A stretch of 64,000 bases of DNA from Thinopyrum elongatum (lineage: Eukaryota > Streptophyta > Magnoliopsida > Poales > Poaceae): the NCBI GenBank assembly GCA_011799875.1, contig CM022302.1, positions 200,366,086-200,430,085 on the forward strand, in the 5' to 3' direction. This document shows, piece by piece, positions 34,041-45,327 of the stretch. Position 1 is the stretch's first letter. The number at the start of each line of letters is the position of its first letter. The position numbers and the translations under genes are program-made. The notes below the pieces were generated by a model. That model was not told the origin of the DNA. It saw only the letters and a list, made by a program, of their open reading frames with translations, and did no database searches.

Positions 34041-36851
34041 ACTATGCATTACGCCTAGAGAGGGGCGTAAAATAATAGCGCTTGTTGGGAGGCAACCCAA
34101 TAGTTATCCTTATTTTTTTATTTTTTTTTGATTTTTTGTGCGCACAAAATTATGCTACTTTTATGGTTGTGTTTTTGTGTTTAAATTAGTGTTTGTGCCA
34201 AGTAAAGTCTTTGCGATGATTTGGTTGATAGTTGCTTTGATTCTGTGAAAAACAAAAAACTTTTGTGCCAAGTAACATAATTGTTTCGATTCACTAGAAT
34301 GTTATACAATTATGATTTTTTTTACACATGATTGATATACAAATTTCCCATGTCTTCCTAATTCTTTTAGAATTTTTGGTGTTACAGAAGTATTACGTTT
34401 GTCAAGATCATTATAGACTATTCTGTTTTTGAAAGATTATGTTTTCGTTGCATTGTTTGCTTGTTTTAATGAATCTATGGATTGTATCGGGGGGTATAAG
34501 CCATGGTGAAGTTAGAATACAGTAGGTAATACGAAATAATAAAATATGAATGGGTTTACAATAGTACCTAAAGTTTATGATTGGCTTGTTATACTAACGG
34601 ATCTCACGAGTTTTCTGTTGAGTTTTGTGTGCTGAAGTTTTCAAGTTTTGAGTGAGACCGTGATGGATGAAGGAATTGAGAGTGGCAAGTGCCTAAGCTT
34701 GGGGATTCCCAAGGCACCCTAAGGTAATATTCAAGGAGGCCCAAGCATCTAAGCTTGGAGATGCCCCGGATGGCGTCCCCTCTTTTGTCTACCAACCATC
34801 GGTAAATTACTTGGAGCTATATTTTTATTCATCACATGATATGAGTTTTGCTTGAAGCGTCGTATATTATATGAGTCTTTTATTTGTTTGCTTTTTAGTT
34901 TTCCACAATCATCTTTGCTGGAGACACCTTTTTGAGAGGGACACACATTAATCATGATTTATTAGAATACTCTATGTGCTTCGCTTATATCTTTTGAGCT
35001 AGGCAGTTGCTCTAGTACTTCACTTATATCTTTTAGAGCACGGTGGTGGAAATATTTTACAGAAATAGTTTCATTCTCATGCCTCACTTATATCATTTTG
35101 AGATTTGATAATAGTAATGAAAACATGCACAAGTTATGAAATTGGTCCTAATATAATAGGTATTCAAGAGGATATAATAAAAACTTTCATGTAGATCACT
35201 CAATATGATAAGTTTGATTCCTTGCAATAGTTTTGCGATATAAACATGGTAATATGTGGGTGGTAATAGTGAATGATTATGGTTTAGTAAGAATATTGGT
35301 GTTAAGGTTTATGATTCCCGAAGCATGCATGTATAGTCTCTCGTTATGTTACGAAGTGGGAGCATGATTTATTATTGATTGTATTCCTTATGAGTGGTGG
35401 TCGGGGACGAGCGATTGTCTTTTCCTACCAATATATCCCCCTAGGGGCATGTGTAGTAGTACTTTGCTTCGAGGGCTAATAAACTTTCACAATAAGTATG
35501 TGAGTTCTTTATGACTAATGTGAGTCCATGGATTATACGCACTCTCACCTTTCCGCAATTTGCTAACCTCTTCAGTACTATGCATTGCCCTTTATCACCT
35601 CGAGAGGTGGTGCGAACTTCGCCAGTGCATCCAAACCCCATGATATGATACGCTCTATCACACATAAGCCTCCTTATATCTTCCTCAAAACAGCCATCAT
35701 ACCTACCTATTATTGCTTTTCCATAGCCATTTCGAGATATATTGCCATGCAACTTCCATCGTTCCGTTTTTATTATGACACACATCATCATTGTCCTATT
35801 GCTTTGCATGATCATATAGCTGACATAGTATTTGTGGCTCAGCCACCGTTCATCATTTTTATACATGTTACACTAGATCATTGCACATCCTGGTACACTG
35901 CCAGAGGCATTCATATGGAGTCATGTTGTTCTAGTATCGAGTTGTAATTTTGAGTTGTAAGTAAATAGAAGTGTGATGATCATCATTATTCATTATTAGA
36001 GCATTGTCCCAGTCAGGAAATAAAAAAATAGAAAAAAGAGGCCAAAAAGAGCCCAACAAAAAAAATGAGACAAAAATAGAGAAGGGGCAATGTTACTAAC
36101 CCTTTCTACACTTGTGCTTCAAAGTAGCACCATGTTTTTCATAAAGAGAGTCTCATATATAGTCACTTTCACATAACTTGTTGGAATTTTTCATTATAGA
36201 ACTTGCCTTGTATATTCCAATGATGGGCTTCCTCAAATGCCCGAGGTCTTCATGAGCAAGCAAGTTGGATGCACACCCACTTAGTTTTCTTTTTGAGCTT
36301 TCATACACTTATAGCTCTTAGTGCATCCGTTGCATGGCAATCACTTCTCCTTACATTGACATCAATTGATGTGCATCTCCATAGTCCATTGATTAGCCTT
36401 GTCGATGTGAGACATTCTCCTTTTTGGCTTCTCCATTTTAATCTCTACCACTGTACTCTATTCCACCCATAGTGCTATATCCATGGCTTGCGCTCATGTA
36501 TTGCGCTGGGGGTTGAAAAAGCTGAAGCGCGTTAAAAAGTATCAACCAATTTCTCGGCTTGTCATCAAAGTTGTGCATGATAAATACTTTGTGTTAAGAA
36601 GATGGAGCATGACAAGGCTATATGGTTTTGTAGGGATAGCATCCTTTAGCAATGATATTTTGAAAGGCATGATTGTTTGTTGGTATGTCTGAGTATTGAT
36701 ATCTTTATGTCAAATTATAAATTATTGCTTCGAATCATTCGGATCTAATTATTCATGCCATAAAAGAAAGATTACATGATGAACATGTTAGGTAGCGTTC
36801 CACATCAAAAATTCTTTTTTTATCATTTACCTACTCGAGGACGAGCAGGAA
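34041..36851 (+). other. Non-coding 3' interior of E
   Basis: No recognisable gene. It includes the hairpin pair at 34695-34722 and 34751-34780 (AAGCTTGGGGATTCCC and AAGCTTGGAGATGCC types). It also has open frames 35585-35947, 36269-36472 and 36483-36692 that resemble frames in D. Just before the polypurine tract is the same CTACTCGAGGACGAG palindrome (36831-36845) as in A. Confidence 0.65.
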
Positions 36852-36868
36852 TTAAGCTAGGGGATGCT

Positions 36869-37384
36869 TGATACATCTCCAACGTATCTATAATTTTTTA
36901 TTGTTCCATGCTATTGTAGTATCAATCTTGGATGTTTTATGTGCAATTATATATCATTTTTTTGGGACTAACCTATTAACTTAGTGCCATGTGCCAGTTG
37001 TTGTTCTTTTGCCTGTTTTTGATTTTCCAGGAAATCAGCACCAAACTAAGTCCAAATGCCACGAAACTTTTTCATGATTTTTTTCTGGACAAAAGAGACC
37101 CTAGAAGCTTGGGAGGAGACCAGACATGGAACGAGCAGGCGACAAGGCACCTGAGCACGCCCAAGTGCCTTGTGGGCCCCTCTCGGCTCCACCTGACCTA
37201 ATTCCACCTCTATAAATTATCTAATATCGGGAAACCAACAGAGAGCCACCCAAAATACTTTTTCCGCCGCCGCAAGCCTCTGTTCTTGCAAGATCCCATA
37301 TGGAGGCCTTTTTCAGTACTCTGCCGGAGGGGGAATTGACCACGGAGCTCTTCTACATCAACCTTGCTGCCCTTCCGATGATGT
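36869..37384 (+). repeat. 3' LTR of E (cut by segment F)
   Basis: Starts TGATACATCTCCAACG after the polypurine tract. A TATA-like box is at 37211-37219. It runs through CTCTGCCGGAGGGGGAA and stops at about 37384, where CACTACTGC begins. The remaining LTR sequence was not found downstream. Confidence 0.8.
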
Positions 37385-37548
37385 CACTACTGCATGATGC
37401 TGCTAACGCGACACTACAATCGGAGACCCTTTGACGAAACTGTGTGCGATGCATTAATCGCAAATGGTGATGTAAAAAAACCGTCAAAAAAGATGCAAAA
37501 TGTTTGCGATGGCGGATACATCAAACATGGTTTAGATTTTAGTTGCGT

Positions 37549-37882
37549 GTGCGATGCGGGGCATATTGTTGATCCATACGAACTGTTTGCAATGAGACAG
37601 AACAACAGAAACGGGCAGGCAGATCAAGGTGCGTGCGATATACGGCATACAGTTCACCCCGATGAACTATTTGTGATGAGGCGGAACAACAAAAATGGGC
37701 AGCCAGATGAATTTGTGTGCGATATATGACATACCGTTCACTCGGATGAACTGTTTGTGATTAGGCAACACAAAAGAAACGGTCAGCCAGATCAATGTGT
37801 GTGCGATATACGGCATATAGTTCACTCGGATGAACTGATTGCGTTGGGCCAAGAGAACATAAACAGTTCAACTTAACAAGAT
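37549..37882 (+). repeat. 84-bp tandem repeats, four units
   Basis: Units start at about 37549, 37633, 37716 and 37799. Each reads TGTGCGATATACGGCATA, then TTCACTCGGATGAACTG, then an A/C-rich tail ending CAGATCAA. The unit length of 83-84 bp is close to a multiple of three, so a false ORF spans the array (37394-37729). The fourth unit has a diverged tail. Confidence 0.85.
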
Positions 37883-38199
37883 GTGTGTGATACGCGGCAA
37901 ACAGGTCCGTAATTGGAAATGTGTGGGAAGACCGATAACAACACAAACGATTCCTATTAACAAGCTGTGTGTGTTGTGAGCAAACGATTGCTGGTATACA
38001 ATTGTGAGTGATTGATGAAATTATCACCAACGGGTTCCATTGTTTAGTCCGTGTGCGATGTGATTTGCTCTGTCTATAGAACATCAACATATATACTTAT
38101 AAGAACAACATTGCACAACCAAATTACACATAACATTTCCACACACCAAAGTAAGAAATTACATGCATACCAAACTAGGAGAAACGAGGATCTATTCAT

Positions 38200-38919
38200 C
38201 TACTTCTTGTTGTGACGACGCTTGCCATTGCTCTGCTTTCGGCTGGACCCCTGGCCATTTTAGGGAAGGAGGCACTTCCTCATGTCAACGATCCGCTTGT
38301 ACATCTTGTAGCTCGTGTACGCCTCCTTAGCCGCGTACACGATGTGAGCTTTGTTGAGTTTGTCCATCCAGGTCGAGTGCGAGGCACGCTTGTCCTTGTT
38401 GCAGGAATCCTTCATGTCTTTGTAGTAGGGGTCGATGATGGCCTCGGCAAGGTGAACCAGTGAGTCCTTCTCATGCTCCTTGCTGCCCCAGATCTTGTAT
38501 TGGCCTTGGATGTCGACAAGATTCTGGCAGGTGATGCCCAAATTCTTGAGCACCTTTACATTGTTGGTGATGTCCACCATAGCGAACATGTAGTGGGGGC
38601 TATTGACAAAACTGGTGAAATGCTCGCAAGGCCTTGTGGCCAGGCAGTAGTGGTAGACGAGGACGTGATTGCGCATGCACATCTGGGCGACGGCGACCTT
38701 AGGACAAGACCCGACATGAGCGCGGGTGTAATTGAGGTCGAACCCGACCACCTTGTACTTGTCCTCAGCAAGCAAAAACTTCATGATGTGGATGGAGTGC
38801 TCCACCCAGACCGGGTTGTTGGTGTACACCACCGAGAGCTCCATGAACCTTCTGTGGGTGTCCACCACGGCATGCATGGTGAACTGGTGCTCATTGTCGT
38901 CAGCCGCTCGGAGCGCCAT
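38200..38919 (-). pseudogene. 3'-5' exonuclease-like protein (Werner/RNase D type), captured and probably inactive
   Basis: A minus-strand frame of 219 codons (38919-38260) reads as a DEDD-family 3'-5' exonuclease domain, whose relatives trim DNA or RNA 3' ends. Motif I is KVVGFDLNYT (residues about 57-66), where active relatives have D-x-E; here the acid is Asn. The substrate-strand segment VAVAQMCMRNHVLVYHY and the LGITCQNLVDIQ helix follow. Motif III is HIVYAAKEAYTSYKMY, where the usual Asp of YAAxDAY is Glu. A TAA after MRKCLLP is followed in frame by a basic tail (RKQSNGKRRHNKK) to a TAG at 38202-38200, so the original protein was about 20 residues longer. Multicopy relatives are common in Triticeae (from memory). 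Confidence 0.65.
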
Positions 38920-39500
38920 GGGAGCCGCGCAGGATACCCTCTAAGAATTTGTCGTGGTGGGAGTGCTTCTTGCAATACTGGGGTGCGATTGAAAGGTTGA
39001 AGAGGCACAAGGGTTAAATGGTCATTGTAATAAATGGGGGCCGGCGGCCTGTAATCGTCATGTCTTGTCACTGCGTTTATAGCGGAGGATTCCAGTGCAC
39101 GCTTGAGCACCCCACACGCATTTCGTTTGACCACGCGTGGGCTCGAAGAGGCGCCAAATGTATCATTGGTGAGCTTGTTCCCGCGCAACCATGCAGTTTA
39201 CCGCGCGCAACCGCACAAGCTTCCCGCCCGCCTAGTTTGGCCACGCGTCGACTAGAAGAGGGGCAAATCGTGGCTGTTTATTGGCAAAAAGCTTTGCAAA
39301 AACAAAGTGCCTGGAATGACTTCGATCATAAATTTACCCGTGGGTGATGAGGTCAAAGTTACACAGAAGGGTGATGATGGACACTCGAGTGCGATAATTA
39401 ATTTTGCACTCTACAGGGCACACGGTTGAAGAAACCAACTGTGTGCAATAATGTAGAAGATCGCAGTCGAGTTAGCTATACAGATCGTTTGCTATGAGAT

Positions 39501-39785
39501 CGACAAGGGAAACACATTCGAGAATGGTTAATAAGATCTAAGTCTATTGTATATTAAGGTCAAAATAATACTACCAATATACGAGTCTCATACGATGCCA
39601 TTTCAATGATTGTACCCCAAAAGCACGAAATATTACAAGGTTGAAATTCCAGAGTTATATGGCTCAAATTCGAAGATTACAAGGTTCAAACTGATATTAG
39701 AAATGAAATTCAGCTCATTCAGCTGCAAACGCCCATGTAGGTCAGCTGAACATGGATATAAGAGAGGTTCAAACTAATAATACTA
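39501..39785. other. Unassigned AT-rich spacer
   Basis: No ORF, repeat or transposon end recognised between segment F and the F-box pseudogene. Confidence 0.5.
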
Positions 39786-42196
39786 CTAGTAAGGCTGGTT
39801 TCGAAACCTCATCATTTCTGCAAAGGGATCAGCCGCTGACAAGTCATGTATGGGGTTGACACAACAATGATTTCCGATTACTCTGTCATATGAAGTTGCA
39901 AAATGAAATTTAGCTTTTTTTGGAGCCTTTTGCATTCTGCAGCAGATGCCTGCACTGATCAACAAACCATTCATTTTTTCGATATAAATGCATGTCCAAC
40001 CTCATTACCTTTATCACCCTTGCTCTGACAATAAAGAGCCTGGCAAATATAATCTCCGGTAAGGTCCCTCGGTAGGAGTTCAAAGTAATTTCTGAGAGAT
40101 CCAGATCTAGGTATTCAATGTGATTGTTATATTGTATCACATTATCCACCACCGGGCCTAATATTATCTGCAAAAGAAGAGAACATGTTAGTGCCTACAT
40201 GCAGTTTTGAACACTACTACAGGCCTATTTGGTTTTTAGGATTTGTAAAATGCACCAACGTGGCATCTTCGATCTGACATGATTAACATGGGCATTTGAT
40301 TACAATCTAGAAAAATGTAGCCTTCTTCACAAGAGGTTGGAGTGGATGAAAAATTCCCTAAGAAAACTAGTATAGATGAATCCAAAGGAGAAACGCTTAT
40401 GGATTGTAACCATATGAATCAAGCAACCAATATGGGGTGGGGGGGGGGGGAATGTATGTACTGAAATCCTCCAAAATTCCTTCAGAAATCGCAGTACATT
40501 GTCATTGTAAACTTGGGAAAAGGTGCCAAAAATTGAACTCCCTTATGGTTAACATTTAACAGGAAAGGAACATCACCTCAATATACAGCTTCTCGAGGCA
40601 CGGAAAGCATATCAAGAAACTGACAACTTCGTGCAGGTTGGGGCCGATAGATTCTAGTGCCAAGACCTTCACTGTGCGCAGATTCTAGGTCAAGCTTGTC
40701 AGAATCATTTTCTGGATGACAGACGAACATACATCTTCAAAATTGGAAATAATGTTGATATCAAGAAGGAGAGGTAGAAGGCGACTGTTGTACCTGAACG
40801 GGTGTGGATCCAATAACAATTTCAGAGTATTTGACAGACGAGTAGCCCACCACTGTCAATTTCGGCGCAGAAATGACATTGATTCTTGTTGGGCCTTGTT
40901 GATCAACTACAAGTAATCTCTGAAGGTGTGTCCTCAATGATCATATTGTGGTCCACCTTTTGTGATCTCTTGTTGCAGCACCAGCAACACACATAAATAG
41001 TCCGAAGAGTCATGGAGGTGATGTGGAAGCTACTAACCCATTGATCACCTGAAGATGAAGGAACTCGAGTGTAGTACAGCCGCAGAGCAAGTGCTCCATG
41101 TCATCCTTCGGGATGCAGATGAAGATGAGCTCGAGGTGCTTTAGTAGTGGTAGAAAAAGAGTGGGCACGTCATTAGGGGGGGGGGGGGGGGGACGGCAGT
41201 TCATGAACTTGGCGAGGCACAGCGTGGGCGCGAGGCGGAGCGCGGACGTTGGCAGCGAGCACATATGCCCATCATTAAAACTGTGCTCCTCGAGCGGATC
41301 TAGGGCGGGGGATCGGACCACTCGTCAAGCTTGGCTCAGTCCTTGCCGTTGGAATAGAATTTCCCCATGATAAGGCCTCTGATTGGGCCATGGTGACTAC
41401 CGAGGGTCTGGGAGAACGCATCCAAGCTTTTGCGATAGCCATGGCGGAGCTCGTGGGCATCGAAGAGGTCGAGAGGGGTGGAGAGCCATAGGGGGCGCCA
41501 CCGCCGGGAAAGGACAGTTGTCCTCGCCCCTTGATTGGGAGGAGGGATATGATGACTTTCAACATATCATCGGGGAGGCTGCTGATGAAGTCTAGGCATG
41601 CTGGAGTCGCTTGCGGTTCTTTCTCGACCCGCCTCCGCTTGTTCGCAGCCTCATTCTCCACCTCCGGAATCTCCAAAAAATGGCAAAAACATATATGTAG
41701 GTCATTCAAAATCAATTGTCAAGACCTGGCTAGGAATTATTAGCACGAAGACTAACCCTAGTCGGGTTAGTAGCAGAAATCCTTTGCACAGATGAACCAA
41801 CTAATCACTTATCATTTGTACCATTCAAACAATCAATACACTACACGGATCTAACGAAACTTACTCAAATTTCATGGATTGAGAGAACATAACCATAGGA
41901 TTTCTATTCCAAAAAGGGGAGCCAGGAGTAACCAGAGAAACCCTAGGATGTATTTGACACATAAATGGGTATAGATGACTAACCGGTTGTTCGTCATTGT
42001 CGGAGTCATCGCCGGTGTCGGTGTGGACCTCCAGCTCCGGCTGTGGAGGCACGACACCGTCGACGACGTCAAGGTGCAGCGATACCTCATCGGCGACAAC
42101 GACAACCTCTGTCTCCATCTTCACGCCGTGCTCCGGTGCTTCAGCAGCCCCGGCTTCGCCATTCTCTCCGAGGGGGCGCTTCGGCGGCATCTTCAT
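39786..42196 (-). pseudogene. F-box / LRR / FBD protein, four-exon pseudogene
   Basis: F-box proteins recruit substrates to SCF ubiquitin ligases. Proposed exons on the minus strand: 42196-41984 (MKMPPKRPLGENGE... acidic N-terminus), 41670-40794, 40711-40577 and 40167-39786, with GT-AG introns of 313, 82 and 409 bp. The F-box is LDFISSLPDDMLKVIISLLP, continuing in another frame as ARTTVLSRRWRPLWLSTPLDL. LRR-type sequence follows (LFLPLLKHLELIFICIP, GCTTLEFLHLQ), then APKLTVVGYSSV, LRTVKVLALESIGPNLHEVVSF and an FBD-like end (EITLNSYRG, HDLSAADPF). Lesions: frameshifts near 41545, 41310, 41030, 40900 and 39915, and stops near 41335 (TGA) and 40692 (TAG). It is the only clear host-gene relic in the window. 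Confidence 0.85.
40168..40576. other. Intron 3 of the F-box pseudogene, possibly with a small transposon relic
   Basis: Between CACTACTACAGGCCTATTTGG (about 40212) and a G run (40438-40450) lies about 230 bp whose ends are weakly inverted (TATTTGGTTTTTAGG vs its complement near 40415-40430). It could be a decayed MITE. Evidence is weak. Confidence 0.3.
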
Positions 42197-43199
42197 ACAC
42201 TGACGACTTTGAGGACTGAGAGCGGCGTCGAGGATGTAGGCGGAGAGAGAGGACTGTGTGTCTGGCGAGGGTGGGGGGTGCGGCCGCTCGGGCACGCCAT
42301 TAATATGGAGTAGTGGGAGAGAGGCGGGCGGCGGTCAAACCACTGGCTCACCTCCTGGTGAGCCTGCGCACCAGACTAATGGCATGCCTACCGTCATTTC
42401 ACACAGCTACTTGCACACCTCCCGATGACACTACGCAGCGAGCACGCCTCCCGTTAATTCACACACCTGTACACATGCCTCCCGGTCTGCCTGCGCGGTG
42501 GACTACTCGCATGCGTCCTATCAACTCACGCCTGCTCACACAGCACAGGGGTCGCGGGGCGGCACATATATTGTTTTTCTATTTTGATAATTAATGTCGC
42601 CACTTTATTGCTTAACCGAAGCATGGCACATTTCCATTGTTGGTCTAACGTCCATGGTTCGAATAAATAATCCATTTGCGATATTGGTTCCCAATTATTA
42701 ATAATCTCCCGTTTGTAAGAAGATAAAGATTACATCAAAACTTGTCTCAAATTTGACAAAATAAGTACAATACCACTGTGTATTGGTGTCCATATGACAA
42801 CACGATAATTTCATGAATTTCAAATAAGTTTTGGATGTACTAGACTTTAAAAATCAAGATTCTCAATGTTTGAAATTTCTTGCACGGGGAGTAAACATGC
42901 ACCCAGTGAGATACATGTGTTTTTCCAATCCATTTAGGTGCACTGTCACGTGTGCATGTAGCTCAAATTTTATTTTTGCACATTATACCCCTAGAAAATC
43001 AATCAATGTACTAAAACGTCTTAATGATTTCTATTTTTTTCAAAATTAAAATGTCCCTCCTTTGGTAACATATGTTCACCGCGGGAAAATTTAACATGCA
43101 CCGTAGTTGCTGTGGATACGTGGTGTGTGTGTGTGCGTCTGGGGTGGGGGGTGGCTGGCAGTACACTACGAGTCATGAGCCACCATGTGGGTTGGCCGT
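42197..43199. other. Upstream region of the F-box pseudogene
   Basis: Holds short repeats of CACGCCTCCCG / CACACCTCCCG type (42400-42500) and an AT-rich stretch (42590-43080). No gene or transposon recognised. Confidence 0.45.
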
Positions 43200-44309
43200 T
43201 TTGTGAGGCAGGTGCCACATCAAACTCATGAATTCATTGATTAAAACATTACACAACCCTTTCATGCATACACTCACTCGTGTGTGACGCTTTTTGTGGG
43301 CCCACGAGGCGTCGTCCATCACTTTGACCAACAGCCGGCAGAGAGGTTGATTTGACCAGCAAAGGTAGATTCTTTTTTGTTTGTGTGACGGTGGGAGTAT
43401 GTAGTACGCGTCGAAGAGGTGGGAGGGGACCATCATATATACTACGCACGCGTCTTTGAACACACCTCACTCGGTGTCGGGACTTTTCGGTTTCTAGGGC
43501 ACATGCCACATCAAAGTTGTGCATTGGCTATTCAAACATCACACAACACCTCTTTGGGCCACATGCATGCAGGCGGTGGTTATCCTAGGACACTCATGTG
43601 TACGCTTCCATCTGTGGGCCCACGAGGTCGTTGTCCATGCATGCATCACTTTGACCTACATCGGGAGAGGTTAATTAATTTCACCATCTAGGAGGATTCT
43701 TTTTGGTTTGTATTACGGTAGGAGCATATAATATGCGTCGAAGAGAGGGAAGGGGACCAGCATATGTAGTACGCTTCATGAACATCGCTCTGTGTGGGGA
43801 CTTTATGGTTTTCGAGGCATGTGCCACATCAAATTTGTGCATTTTGGGTATTCAAACATGACAACCACACACACCTCTCCATACATATGTTTGGCCCACA
43901 TGCATAGTGATGGTTGTTGTCCTCTCGCACCCACTCACGTGGTTATCAGCGCTATCGATGCTTTCCATCTGTGGGCCTGCTTGGTCCATCACTACTTTGC
44001 TCGACAATGAGACAGGTTAATTTGACTTAGGTGGGGATAATTTTTTGGTTTGTATTACGGTATATATAGGTCATGCTCTGGGATGGCATGATATAGTTTG
44101 AGCACACATGCATGTATACGCATGAATCCCTCCCACCGAGTCGAAGTGGGCAGTACCATGACATGTCATGAACCTATCTCGCTATGTGTGGGGACTGTAC
44201 GATTTTCAACACACGTGCCACATCAATGTTGTGCACGGTATTCAAACATTCACGCATCACCTCGATACATACATATGCATGCAGTGGTTGTCTTCGAACG
44301 GTACACTCC
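43200..44309. repeat. Degenerate long tandem repeats (about 290-390 bp, four copies)
   Basis: The landmark GTGCCACATCAA recurs at about 43212, 43504 (ATGCCACATCAA), 43821 and 44215. Each copy is followed in order by TGTGCAT, TATTCAAACAT, CACCTC, GTGGGCC, TCCATCACTTTG, GAGGTTAATTTGAC, GGTTTGTATTACGGT and GGGGACC. The fourth copy is cut by the LTR of element G. There is no coding potential. Confidence 0.75.
44305..44309. repeat. Presumed left target duplication of G
   Basis: ACTCC precedes the LTR. The partner lies beyond the right edge of the window. Confidence 0.4.
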
Positions 44310-45227
44310 TGTCGGTGCAACAAACCCTGGTGTATGTTGCCCGGACTGTACACATGCTCAAGGGTAGGGTTACAGCATCCAAGAGAAGGCCAAGCAGAAG
44401 ATATAGCTCTTTGAGAAATCAAAGGGAGGATCAAGAAGACCAAGACAAGCCAAAGAAGTAAGATATCACTAAGGAAAAACCTCCCTTGCCGGGCAGGCGA
44501 GCCTGGCAAGGTTGAGTTCTCCTCGAAGACAAGTCTCAAGACTCCCTCGGCAAGCTTGCCGGGGATGCCGAGGGAGGATCACCCCGCCAGAGTGCCACCG
44601 CTCCACCTCACAGCAACGCAAGTCACCTATCGGTGCGGTGTCATGCCCCCAAGTGATTAAGTGGCTGTTATTTGGCACGTGGCAGCCATTTCTGAGGAAG
44701 ATCACCCCCAAATGACACCCGTCCAGAGGCGCGTCACACAGGCAGGTGAGAAGGTGGATGAATAGCACATCAAGGCTTGCTGGGCTACCCCCGCGATGTG
44801 ACACTAAGCGGTGCATTTAATGCACCCTGTCCTGTGTGCAGAGTTAGGTATGATAGCACTGTGGCTATCTAATCATTGGATAATGACTGTTTTTGCCATT
44901 GTGGTAACCCCTTGACCTATAAAAGGAGGGCCGTGGCAACCTTAGAAAGGATTCGGACCCTTGTACACTCATACGCGCGTAGCTGTTCTCGTCCCAAGGC
45001 GACCCTGCCAGGCTAGAGCGTTGCGTCTCCACCATGGTCCTTTCATCAATTAACCAAAGCAGGAGTAGGGTTTTACGCCTCGCGGCGGCCCAAACCTAGG
45101 TAAAAACTGCCTGTGTCATCACTATCGTGCTGCTCTACGGTCTTCGCTCTTTGTGCAATGCGCCCTTCCCCCTTGCCGAACCACAAGGGGCCAATGGCCC
45201 CATAGGTGGCCGTGTTGAACCACGACA
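44310..45227 (+). repeat. 5' LTR of G
   Basis: 918 bp, TGTCGGTGCAAC to CACGACA. TATA box CTATAAAAGG at 44918-44927. CCGGGCAGGC and CTTGCCGGGG motifs are near 44480-44570. Confidence 0.88.
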
Positions 45228-45251
45228 TCTTTGGCGCGCCAGGTAGGGGGA
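45228..45251 (+). promoter_or_regulatory. Primer-binding site of G
   Basis: TTGGCGCGCCAGGTAGGGGG starts 3 bp after the LTR. It is the best-preserved copy of this site in the window. Confidence 0.75.
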
Positions 45252-45327
45252 GCGCTTGTGCGAACCCGAGGGTGTAAGCAGTGCGTCATCTTCATCATCA
45301 TCTTCTTCATCGACGGCTTCATCATCC

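Larger units (their letters stand above)
32479..37384 (+). mobile_element. Element E: non-autonomous Athila-like element, right arm of an inverted pair
   Basis: Plus-strand element: truncated 5' LTR 32479-33244, tRNA-Asp primer site, gag remnant 33444-34040, non-coding interior with hairpins, polypurine tract 36852-36868, and 3' LTR from 36869 cut at 37384 by segment F. It mirrors D over most of its length but carries a different coding remnant. Confidence 0.82.
37385..39500. mobile_element. Segment F: DNA-transposon-like insertion, possibly CACTA (right end unclear)
   Basis: Begins CACTACTGCATGATG exactly where the E LTR is interrupted. That start, the 84-bp subterminal repeats and the GTGTGCGAT / TGTGTGCAATA motifs near both sides suggest a CACTA-like or other class II element carrying captured host sequence. 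I could not find an inverted copy of the CACTACTGC terminus to the right, so the superfamily and the right boundary (about 39500) are tentative. Confidence 0.45.

Noticed and set aside
37394..37729. A 112-codon plus-strand ORF in segment F
   Set aside because: It is produced by the 84-bp tandem repeat, whose length is divisible by three; no domain and no start context.
40212..40450. CACTACTACAGG as the start of a CACTA element in the F-box intron
   Set aside because: No inverted partner terminus and the segment is only about 240 bp; at most a decayed MITE.
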